Source: Camillea tinctor (Eukaryota; Ascomycota; Sordariomycetes; Xylariales; Xylariaceae). From it: DNA of 64,000 nt. Position 1 is the stretch's first letter, and every line of letters begins with the position of its first letter. The notes beneath the pieces are model-generated. The model worked only from the letters and a program-made list of their open reading frames with translations, had not been told where the DNA came from and did no database searches. A program made the translations under genes and the position numbers. Of the stretch, positions 1 through 12,776 are shown in pieces. Location of the stretch: positions 124,001-188,000 of the forward strand of contig MU394104.1 in assembly GCA_022578605.1 (NCBI GenBank), given 5' to 3'.

Positions 1-30
1 CCCTTAATTCCTTTCAACTACTAAAACACA

Positions 31-1872
31 ATGATGCCGCCTCATCTAGATCTTTCTCAGAGCACCCATGCTAAGATGATCGTGTCGCCACCTCGACTGA
101 ACTTGCGCAGAGCCGCATCATACCACACAGAGAAAGCTCCTCTATCTTCCACATCCTCACGCTTCAACTTCAACCATCTAATATCCTCGCCACCACCCTC
201 CCCAGGACTACCGGCTCTAGTTCCGCGACCAAGGCAATCGCCCACATCCCCAAGGCCGAGCCGAGTTTTGCGCATCGTCGCCTGGGTAGTCGGGTTGGCA
301 TTGACCCTGTCCATCTTGCGAACGGTTGCCAAAAAGCATGGGCGAGGAGTTCCGGTAGTAGGATGGGCTCTCGAAACCCAAGAGGAGTACGAAATGGTTG
401 GTCAGTACGACTTGCCGGATTTTCCGACCCCAATCGCCGTCACGGACCGTCAAGGAAGATCGAAGTGGACGGTTTCGATACCGCCAACCTATGAATTTCC
501 GCTCACCGTGAAGGAATATGCGGATATGTGCGCACAATGTCAAGAAGTAGCTAGTCACGTTCGAGAGCTACATGGGCGCTCGAATCCACCGGAATCCCGG
601 ACCAACTATTATTATGAGGATCCTTATTTTCTTGACGTTAGCGAAGCCGAGAAGCGCGGCCTTTTACCTGGCGTCGAGGGCAAAGCATGGAAAGTGACCG
701 CTCAAGCCCAGGATGGTCATCTCGTAGGAGAGCGGAAGGATGGTCTGGTTGACAAGGGGTTCTGCAAGACCTCGCTGACATTTGTACTGGAAACTTCGGA
801 CGCCGGGCTCGGTCCCACCCTCATGATGCTTTGGATGGCCTATGGACTTGCCCAGAAAGAGAAACGGTCCTTCTTCATTGACGACTCGCGGTGGGCGTAC
901 GGAGAGTACACTACAATTTTCAAGGCACCCCCGATGCCGGAATGCAACCCTCCACCAAGACACGAGATGCTGCCTTGTCCCCGCCAGGCGCGCCATCTCA
1001 TTGTATCAGCCGGGACCGCGCGCGCAACCTTTGGTGATAGTTTTAATGCTGAGTATGAAAACCTATACCGCAGCGACGTATATCGCGAACGGCCGGTATA
1101 CGACCTTGCCCGCGCAGGGTACGAGGCTTTGTTCCGCCTCAACGACCAAGATCAATCATATGTAGATAGCCGTGTCAAAGAGATAAGAGAAAAGGCGAAG
1201 GTGCCGCAGGGTGGCTACAATGATGGCATGGTTGTCGGGATTCACGTCCGCCATGGTGATCTCCACCCCTTCGAATATCAGTATAATGGCGCGTATATAC
1301 CTCTGGACGTCTATACCCAGAAGGCTAGAGAGGTCATTGAGGACTATCATAACTACAGCACGCCCCTTGGAGGAGAGGACGTGGCTGCTAAGGCACATTC
1401 GTTCATGATTGTTGCCTCGGACGACCCTGATGTGTACGACGACGAAGAGTTGTCGAATGCTGTTCGCGCTCAGGAGCAGATCAAACTTGCTAGCAAGCAA
1501 CACATCCCGGACCCGAGTCCAGACAAGACCATCATGCACAAGTTTGTAGACGAAGCATTCGGCTGGGAAGGCGGATTCTTTGCGACTATGTTCTGGAATT
1601 TGGGCAGGTCGACTTTGAACAACGCCAACGCCGCACAGGAGGACCTACAGACAAGCCTAAAACCATCGGCAGAGACCATGCGGCTTAGAGGGCTTATTGG
1701 TCGAGCCTACATGCTAGATTTAGCTGTTCTCGGTCAGGCGAGTGATACTGTCATCTGCACTATGAGTGCGATGGGATGTCGGCTCTTGGCTGTGATTATG
1801 GGTTGGGACAAGGCAATGAAGGGGGAAAACTGGGTTAACATTGATGGAGGATATCAATGGACATCATTGTAG
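31..1872 (+). CDS. GT23-like (alpha-1,6-fucosyltransferase-type) glycosyltransferase, type II membrane protein
   Basis: Single-exon gene of 613 aa. An in-frame TAA lies just upstream (22-24), so the ATG at 31 is the start unless a spliced leader exists. Residues 1-78 are Ser/Pro/Arg-rich and would be cytosolic. A single hydrophobic segment at about 81-98 is a signal anchor, and the rest would face the Golgi lumen. Two blocks recall the GT23/O-fucosyltransferase superfamily: VVGIHVRHGDLHPFEY at 401-416, which matches the HVRR-type GDP-sugar site (H405, R407, D410), and SDTVICTMSAMGCRLLAVIM near 571-590, which matches the late LVCTFSSQVCR-type motif. From the family, the likely activity is sugar transfer from a GDP donor to a glycan. 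The acceptor is unknown. The animal FUT8 SH3 domain is not evident. The superfamily call is fairly sure; the substrate is not. Confidence 0.72.
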   Translation: MMPPHLDLSQSTHAKMIVSPPRLNLRRAASYHTEKAPLSSTSSRFNFNHLISSPPPSPGLPALVPRPRQSPTSPRPSRVLRIVAWVVGLALTLSILRTVAKKHGRGVPVVGWALETQEEYEMVGQYDLPDFPTPIAVTDRQGRSKWTVSIPPTYEFPLTVKEYADMCAQCQEVASHVRELHGRSNPPESRTNYYYEDPYFLDVSEAEKRGLLPGVEGKAWKVTAQAQDGHLVGERKDGLVDKGFCKTSLTFVLETSDAGLGPTLMMLWMAYGLAQKEKRSFFIDDSRWAYGEYTTIFKAPPMPECNPPPRHEMLPCPRQARHLIVSAGTARATFGDSFNAEYENLYRSDVYRERPVYDLARAGYEALFRLNDQDQSYVDSRVKEIREKAKVPQGGYNDGMVVGIHVRHGDLHPFEYQYNGAYIPLDVYTQKAREVIEDYHNYSTPLGGEDVAAKAHSFMIVASDDPDVYDDEELSNAVRAQEQIKLASKQHIPDPSPDKTIMHKFVDEAFGWEGGFFATMFWNLGRSTLNNANAAQEDLQTSLKPSAETMRLRGLIGRAYMLDLAVLGQASDTVICTMSAMGCRLLAVIMGWDKAMKGENWVNIDGGYQWTSL

Positions 1873-3193
1873 GGTTGTTTTATATTGGCGTTCAGGCATG
1901 CGGCTTGTTAGAACAAATGATTTCTCGTACATACATATATCTGCATATAGCATAGTCTCCGAAGGCATTTCCGGAGCAGAACATAAGATACCCCCCCCCC
2001 AAAGGAGAGCCTCGGTGGGAATTGTTGATTTGGGGGAAAGATAAAAGTTGTACATACAGACTCCCTATCTACAAAGAGGAGTAGCCTGCAAGCCTAATTG
2101 GCTCAAGAAATGGTGTTTAGTATCCATTTGAATATGGCCATGTTTGATATCAACAGGCGTTAACTTCTAAGTCTCTTTAGTTGATAGTGATATTTCAAGA
2201 AAACACTCACTGCTTGATGAAGGCATTCTCAACAAAATTTTGATGTCACAACCCGGACGATTGGCGCTCGAGAGGCGACTATCTATGCTTCTATAGATAT
2301 AGATCGGACTTCCCCTTAAAGTTATGGACCTAGGTAGCATTGACTAGATAGTCAACCCCTGACTAGGTGCTTGTGTAGGGAGATATATAGCGGAAAACAG
2401 GCAAGCTCCCGTTTGCCAACCAGAACCGGTAGTTAGTTTCATCCACTCGATCGGTAACTTATCAACTGCATAGAAAGAAAAGCTTGGCTAGGCGCTCAAT
2501 CCTACGCGAACATCGCCGCAAGGGGGGATGGGGGGCTCAATGGCAACTTTAACATATCACGGACCTGGGACCAACCAAAAACCAGGTTTGGGAGTCCAAT
2601 TCGTCCTATTCGGGTATAGTTTACGAGCAGCACCTGCAGCCCTCCCTGTCCACCTTACTCTCAATATCACGAACTTATCTACACGAACCTGATCTTGAGG
2701 GAGAAATATTAGAGGAAGGTTCTCTAAGCTTGGCTCTCTAGTAATATCATAGAGATATTTGGTAAATAATTTTGATGGAGACTGGATCTCCTCAATGCAG
2801 ATGAGCTATCCCAGCCTGGGGTTGGGGGTACCTAGATAGGTAGCAAATAACGATCCTTGAGGTACCTGCATACTGACGAAAGAATCGTGGCTTGGATATA
2901 CGATCCCGAGTTTGAAGTCATCCTTCTAAGACCTGATGTGAAATTGGCAGGGGAAAAAAGAGGAGAGATGGGAAGGGGAGTGGTTGATTTCGCTGCCCCT
3001 TTCCTGTGCGTAAGGGGATGAGCCATGTGTCTACCTAGGTTACTGGTGAAGTATAACTACGACCTTCATGATACGCATGCACGCATCCTCTTCCCTATAT
3101 AACGGGGAGCTCCTCGCCCCTTCGAACTACATATTGGTTTGAAAAGAGCACCCTTCCCTTACTTGTTTTCTCCCATAGAGTAGAGACTTCACG
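1873..3193. other. intergenic region
   Basis: There is no convincing coding sequence. It holds a C10 run at 1991-2000 and two ACCTAGGT palindromes (2328-2335, 3033-3040). The last 100 bases are pyrimidine-rich with a TATATAA-like box near 3095, which fits the promoter of the esterase gene that follows. Confidence 0.6.
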
Positions 3194-5217
<2,024 letters not shown>

Positions 5218-6390
5218 ATAGATAGATGGTTGGGAATAGGGGGAGGATGGATAAGGGGGTGAGGGGGTCTCTGGGTATTATTGTATTGCTTCTTCTGCTA
5301 CTGTTGCTGCTTAGACAACCGGTGTTAGTCATTTATATGTATAGATAGATAGAATTTCGTGTTCGTTTTCTTATAATGTTCTTACAATGGGAGATATGAT
5401 CTGCCAAGTTGAGACTGCGTGTCTTGTATGTAGGCACACAGCCTCCTATTACATGCCCCCTAACCGTTAATCACCTAGACATATTCCTATTAAGTGAGAC
5501 AACACCGGTCTTCAGCCATTTTTTTGGAGATGTCGGCTTATTGTTGTTGTATGCGTATTGTATAGTGTCCGTGAGTGTATGAAAGCCAAGGCGCGAACCC
5601 GAATACGAAGGGTGTACCTTAACCCAGTATACTCTTACACAATACCTTGATGGGCCAACCAGGAATGCGGCATATACTATTACAAACACCGGCCAGATCA
5701 TTATTACATATGTCATTGCGTTCTGTCGTCATCGTCGAGTGGACGGGCCTTTGGTTGTGAGCACTTACCCGAGTCTATGGTAAATGGATCTACTATCGGG
5801 GACTAGATACACCTATATAGGTACTCAGTGTAGATCTAGTTCGGCGATGTCATAAATAGCAATATTGTTGTATGTAGGTAGTCTTGATGTTATTCAAAAT
5901 AGTTATTCATATAGTAAAGTGTTCATATGTAGTGTCAACGTTGATATGTTTCTAGCATACACTTGTGTATTGATCAAGTGCTACCATTTATATAGTAATA
6001 GAGTTGCTTTCACTATTACCTATACTAGAATAACTTATGACTTTTTTGTTACACGTCAGTCTTTTCCTTTTCTTTTCCTATACCCCTTTTCTTATAAAGC
6101 GGGCTAGCAACTTTATCATTTGTGCGTCATGTGTATTGTATTGGTTGCTGTTGTTGTCGTGGTTGTTGTCAATACATTCGAGGTGCATCAACTATGTAGG
6201 TATGTATTCACATGCAGTTATCGATTACCTTTTCTTTTTTTTCCCTTCTAGCGGTCTGCTAGAATAAAATTATGTTAGAAGGGTTTTCGCTGTAGAAGAC
6301 TGAGAATCAGCTAAGAAAACCAACGACATGGCACGATCGAGAAGTTGTATCAGTCGATAATAGAATTGTTTTGGGCTTCGCTATGTGGGC

Positions 6391-6403
6391 TCGTATTCGT
6401 ATT
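6391..6403 (+). promoter_or_regulatory. possible sterol-response-like tandem TCGTATT
   Basis: TCGTATTCGTATT lies about 370 bases upstream of the CYP51 start. It resembles, with one mismatch, the TCGTATA core bound by Upc2-type sterol regulators. This is inference: short motifs arise by chance and the fungal SrbA site differs. Confidence 0.2.
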
Positions 6404-6457
6404 GATAAGGTACGTACCCGGATTACCCTCGCCCATCCCTGCAAAAGGCTGTCTCTG

Positions 6458-6539
6458 ATTGGTTCCTGGAGGCTGCAGGATCCCGGCAAGCCTAGAATGA
6501 CCCCCTTTCTCCACTGCCGACTTGCTGCTTGTCGATTGG
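6458..6539 (-). promoter_or_regulatory. two CCAAT boxes (as ATTGG) upstream of CYP51
   Basis: ATTGG occurs at 6458-6462 and 6535-6539, about 230-310 bases before the start codon. CCAAT boxes bind the fungal CBC/Hap complex, which is known to act on cyp51 promoters. Placement is suitable, but the pentamer is common. Confidence 0.3.
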
Positions 6540-6765
6540 ACAATCTGGGACAATCTGCCATTTTTCATATTATTTCCTACCCCAAGTGGCTTTAAATGCT
6601 TTAAACCAATACCGCTCTTCATTCTCTTCACTTTTTATAAAACCTCCTTCTTCCTAGTTTAACCTTTTTTTTTCACCTTCACTTCTCTCCATGTCTTCAT
6701 GAGAGCCTACTAACCAATTCCCTTTCCTTCAGCTCACCCAACTAGCATCTTAAACCTCATTCGCC

Positions 6766-8512
<1,747 letters not shown>

Positions 8513-9306
8513 ATATCGGGGTCTGTTAAGGGATGAAAGGTTTTAATAAAAAAAAACAGAAAAGGATTTTGTGACGATGAATGCTTTGTACATACAGTTG
8601 GTTGATTGGTTGGTCGGTCATATAGATACGTTTAAAAAGTACGAGACGTAATGAGGACCATGGCTCTCAAGCCGGGGGGGCGTTGTCGTGGGCATGAAAG
8701 GAACAACCATACATAATATTAATAATAGAAAAAGAATAAATCCAAGACCAAAACATATATTGGCAACACTATATACGCTATGCTTTTAGAATACGAAGCT
8801 TGTGATCCTGAGTTCTATTTACACTTACACTTACACTTGCAGGGGTTAGAGATATCTGCGTACACTATGTATAACTTACTACTGTTGTGTAGCCTGTAAA
8901 CCATGTGTGTATGTATGTACCTAGGTATTGATGAACAGGTAACTGAACCAGGGTCCTGCAAGGAGCACAGCACCCCCCTACCAACCTAAAAATCTCCCCA
9001 CGTTGGTTCCAGGGGATCACTGTCAAAAAGCTTGTCTGGCGCTTTGATGACACAGGTTACTTCTATGTATAAGATCTCGTCTCCGCGTTTCATGGTAATC
9101 GACATGTATGGTCCTTCCTTTTCTTTTTCTTTTCCTTTTACTTTCTTTCCCTTATATATATTGGAGCAACAGTGACCTTGAGTTGTGACACTATAATTTC
9201 TATTCTTACTATTCTTTTTATAACGCCATCTCGAAACTCACACAAATCCGTAAACATAAAACAATATAAATATACTTACAACTGCCACTTCAATAACTAC
9301 AACGAC
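8513..9306. other. intergenic region
   Basis: CYP51 3' flank followed by the leader of the next gene. It contains an ACCTAGGT palindrome (8919-8926) and a pyrimidine-rich tract (about 9116-9150). No gene is seen. The open frame of the next gene extends upstream to 9172 only with a GTG start, and that part is low-complexity and AT-rich, so I treat it as leader. Confidence 0.55.
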
Positions 9307-10326
9307 ATGTCGAACCCCAACAAACTCGGGCCCCTCGTACGGCTCTGGGGTATCCGCTCACAGGACCTCCCTCCGCAGACCGCGACAGCCGACGAGCTGA
9401 CCCCGTTCTTCACAGCGATACTGGAAGAAGCCATCCCCTTCATCGATTCCGCTGCCCCCAAGTCTCCTTCCCCAACTAACAACAACAACAAGCTCTGGAA
9501 ATCCAAAGGCAGCAAGTCGCACCCCGACTCGGACGCGCGCGTCGAGATCTCGGAGCGTGTCGTGCCCGCGCGGGACCTCGAAGCCGTAGCGGCGGGCGAC
9601 GAGAAGAAGAGCAAGGAAGCCAAAGCCCGACCCGAGACGTGGTGCTGCCGCCGCAGCGTGCACGCGGACGCGGCGCGGCGGGGCACCGCGTCCTGGGACG
9701 AGTTCGAGCGCTGCTTCCGCGACGAGCACGCCCAGTCGGAGAGCCGGTTCACGCCGAGCGTGGCGGCGGCGCGGGAAGCGGCGCGGTGGCGCGGGTGCGA
9801 GGGCGTGGTCGCCGAACCGGCCACGCAGCAGATCGAGGGCGAGGGCGAGGGGCAAGCGAGCCAGGCGTGGACGCACTTCGGGCTCGCGCTCGTCGAGATG
9901 CGCCACAAGATCGGCAGGCCCCTGCTCAAGGACCGCACGTTCCCCGTCCTGCAGATGACGTGCTCGCTCGAGGGCGCGCGCGAGTTCCTCGTCGTCAGCA
10001 TCCCCGTGCCGGACTTCGACGCCGCGCGCGAGAAGGGCGCGAGGGTCGCGCTGTACGTGGCGGTCGAGCGCGTGCGCGCCGTCCCTGGGACGCGGGACAT
10101 CGAGTGGCTCATGGCGACAGCGAGTGATGCTGGGGGTGCCCTGCCTATGTGGGTGCAGACGCTGGCTGCGCCGGGGGTCATCTGGAAGGATGTGCCGCTG
10201 TTCCTGGGTTGGATCGCTAAGGAAAGGGGAGAGAGGGAGGAGAGGGGACGGGACCCAGAGCAGGGGGCAGAGACAAGGACGAGTGCAGGTGAAGGTGCGA
10301 GTGCGGGCGCGGGTACGGGTTCGTAG
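9307..10326 (+). CDS. DUF3074 (START-like) domain protein
   Basis: Intronless, 339 aa from the ATG at 9307 (context GACATGT). The upstream in-frame stretch lacks ATG and looks like 5' leader. The DUF3074 signature is WCCRRSVHADAARRGTASWDEF (about residues 112-133), then DEHAQSESRFTPSVAAAREA. A second half (FPVLQMTCSLE, FLVVSIPVPDF, ALYVAVERVRAVP, IEWLMATASDAGGALPMWVQ) fits the strands and last helix of a START-like lipid-binding fold. Members are mostly fungal and uncharacterised; a lipid or small-ligand role is inference from fold. The C-terminal tail (about 305-339) is Arg/Glu/Gly low-complexity. Third codon positions are almost all G or C, unlike the genes after 19 kb. Confidence 0.75.
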   Translation: MSNPNKLGPLVRLWGIRSQDLPPQTATADELTPFFTAILEEAIPFIDSAAPKSPSPTNNNNKLWKSKGSKSHPDSDARVEISERVVPARDLEAVAAGDEKKSKEAKARPETWCCRRSVHADAARRGTASWDEFERCFRDEHAQSESRFTPSVAAAREAARWRGCEGVVAEPATQQIEGEGEGQASQAWTHFGLALVEMRHKIGRPLLKDRTFPVLQMTCSLEGAREFLVVSIPVPDFDAAREKGARVALYVAVERVRAVPGTRDIEWLMATASDAGGALPMWVQTLAAPGVIWKDVPLFLGWIAKERGEREERGRDPEQGAETRTSAGEGASAGAGTGS

Positions 10327-11246
10327 ACTTACTTCGAGGGAAAGGGGGCTCTATGATTTTGGCCTATTTGGATGTTGCTGTCGATGGACAGAGCTCAAAC
10401 CCAGAACGAGAGATGAGAAGAGACGGCTAGGCTTACTGTCGATTTTGCAAGTGTAGGCGTAGCATTAGAGGGAGGTGTATGCATTATTGAGGAATCTGAT
10501 TATCTACGGCGGTCTTGGTTTACGACGAGTATAATTTTGTATAAGTGTCAGTAATATGAGAACGATATTGGGTCTGTAATTCTATGTAGCCCTTGTATTC
10601 ATGTATTATATAGTGGTTATAATATGATGTAACTCTGTTTACAAGAAAGCTATGATATCTAACTACATCGTAACGTTCGTAGCGGGAAGAGTATAGCATT
10701 TACTTGAAGAATCATCTTTATAGCAGTTGCACATGGCGTATGATAGGTTATATGCTATGATTGATTTGATTGACCTATTGAAGTCAATATTTAAGTAGTA
10801 GTAATGACAACTTACACATGAGATGGAAAATGTAGAGTTACACGTTGTCATACAAGAGCGCGGTGCTTAGATTAGATTAGATCGAGTTATGAGGTCACTT
10901 CCTAGACTACGTCATAGTATACTCACAAAGACCTTTACATACCTCACCTTCGCAAAGTCCACTTGCAGAAATCAACTGCAAGCTTTCAAGAGAGATAACA
11001 ACTGCAATACTCACTGCCCTCTGAAAAGTGAGTACATGAAGATTGAACCCGTCCTCTAAAGATCATCCAAGGCAAGGTCGAACGACACACACCACCCGTC
11101 TCTATTTCCCCCTCCCCCCCCTTTTTTTACTATCTCACTTCCGACCACCTAACCAGCTAGTTACTTAGATTACTTCTTCTTGTGCCCTCCACACTACAGG
11201 ATCCATCGCCTACCCCAACACCAAACTACAACATTACAAACAAACC
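10327..11246. other. intergenic region
   Basis: AT-rich, with no credible coding frame. The last 150 bases are C/T-rich and end in CAAACCATGG, a good start context for the small gene that follows. Confidence 0.5.
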
Positions 11247-11603
11247 ATGGCGCTAAACAGCGGCCGCGGAAACCCCAGTAAAGCTCTCCCCCTCCCCTTC
11301 CTCCCTTCCTCTTTCCCGCCCATCTTATACCCAATCCAATCTCACCAACCAACCGACTGACCTAACTTTGCCCCCCCAGTCGCCGCAGTCGAAGGCCCCG
11401 ACAAGACAGGCGAGGGCGCGCCCCCACCCGTCCCGTCCGAGGTCAAGAGCACGCTCAACGAGGCTGCGGGCCTGCACGCAGGAGGCGAGGACGTCGGGGT
11501 CGCGGCGTCGCGGGCCGAGAAGGCGGACCCGAAGGTGGAGGGTCCGCCGCGGGAGAGGTTGGGAGCTGATGAGCAGGGAGGAGGAGGAGGAGGGAAGGTA
11601 TAA
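11247..11603 (+). CDS. small disordered hypothetical protein, 2 exons
   Basis: Model join(11247..11277, 11380..11603), 84 aa. Donor A|GTAAAG and acceptor CCCCCCCAG|TC join codon 11 in frame. The protein begins MALNSGRGNP, is rich in Gly, Pro, Glu, Lys and Ala, and has almost no hydrophobic core (VPSEVKSTLNEAAGLHAGGE is the most structured part). It has no signal peptide or membrane segment and ends in a Gly run then KV. I do not recognise the family. In its favour are a good start context, canonical splice sites, and a GC-rich coding block within AT-rich surroundings. The end lies only 70 bases from homopolymer and gap sequence, so the 3' part could be affected by assembly error. Confidence 0.5.
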
Positions 11604-11673
11604 GTGGATAGGAGGAGAGGGGGGAAAGAGGGTTATAGGTGAGAGAGATGTGGGAAAACAAGAGGAGAAGAAA

Positions 11674-11819
11674 GGGGGGGGGGGGGGGGGGGGGGGGGGG
11701 GTTTTATAATAATTTTTTAAAAAAACCATTGTTGAATATGGGGGGAAAATAAAAAAAAAATATTATAAAAAAAAAAAAGAAAAAAAAAAAAACCAAAAGA
11801 AAANNNNNNNNNNGCCCCC

Positions 11820-11876
<57 letters not shown>
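11674..11876. other. assembly gap with flanking homopolymer artefact
   Basis: There are 28 consecutive Gs (11674-11701), then an A/T-only low-complexity stretch, ten Ns (11804-11813), and about 56 consecutive Cs (11821-11876) ending in GGGGGCCCGGGGGG. This looks like a scaffold join with unreliable bases on both sides. The true length and content are unknown. Confidence 0.85.
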
Positions 11877-11878
<2 letters not shown>

Positions 11879-12776
11879 GGGCCCGGGGGGGCAGGCTGTT
11901 ATAAGACTGAGGTTAACTTACCAGGTTAGGAGATCTGGGCTAGAGTCTATAACTATCTGATATTACACAATACGATACGATACGATACGACACGGAGAAA
12001 TAATGGGGGTTCGGGAACCCTCTCTAACTATATAGCTCTTGTATGTAGCGTTATTATATGCCCAGCTAGACATATGCAAGAAGGACCACATTTCTTCAAA
12101 TCCTCGACATTTCCCCAAGACAAATATTCTCTTTATGATTTATTATTTATTTATTTTATTTTTACCATACCATGCTTTTTTCTCTACCATCACTAATGCT
12201 TTAATTCACGTCACATTACCATATTTTTCGCTTCGCATCATATTTTATAACTATGTCTCTTTTTTTTTTCCCGTCCCGGTCCCCTTTCAATCACCCCGTC
12301 CTTATACACGAGGACATCACCCCTCACACATACATAAGCTATGTATTTTTGTTTAAATCCCGCAACGACTGCCCCCTTTTTCTTTCCCATCATATATCAT
12401 AACCTTTCCTACCTCTTCCCCTCCTCCCTTTATGTATTCCCCTATCCTAACCCCCACCTTATCCCCAAACGGTTTTTTTTCATGCCACCTTTGAGCAACG
12501 TAGTAAAAATAGTGAGAAAAAAAAGTATTGATGAAGGAAAAAAAAAGGTATCAACTCGATGGGTATTGTCACACTTGTAAGAAAAAAAATGAAAAAAAAT
12601 CCATATCCAACCAACCAATCAACCAGGCCACAACAATCCGTAAAAAACAGGAATTTCAAGATGAGGTAGATATAAAACCGGCATTGTCGTCATCATGAAA
12701 TGTCCTTTTCCACGTGAATGTGTCCCTCATATTATAACACAAAAATATATTTTGAAATAGAAAACGACAATAAGAA
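11877..12776. other. intergenic region, 3' flank of ammonium transporter
   Basis: AT-rich with poly-T and pyrimidine tracts (12120-12480). Open frames there are low complexity and I do not accept them as genes. Confidence 0.5.

Larger units (their letters stand above)
5218..6765. other. intergenic region with CYP51 promoter
   Basis: No gene seen. 5800-6260 is AT-rich and TA-dinucleotide-rich, as in mutated repeat remnants, but no element ends are recognisable. The final 150 bases are pyrimidine-rich and lead to the CYP51 start. Confidence 0.5.

Noticed and set aside
9297..10181. 294-codon open frame antisense to the DUF3074 gene
   Set aside because: Shadow frame caused by extreme GC3. It has no motifs and ends at the sense gene's start.
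11674..11876. Poly-G/poly-C tracts as a natural G-quadruplex or recombination element
   Set aside because: Their position right beside the Ns makes a sequencing and assembly artefact much more likely.
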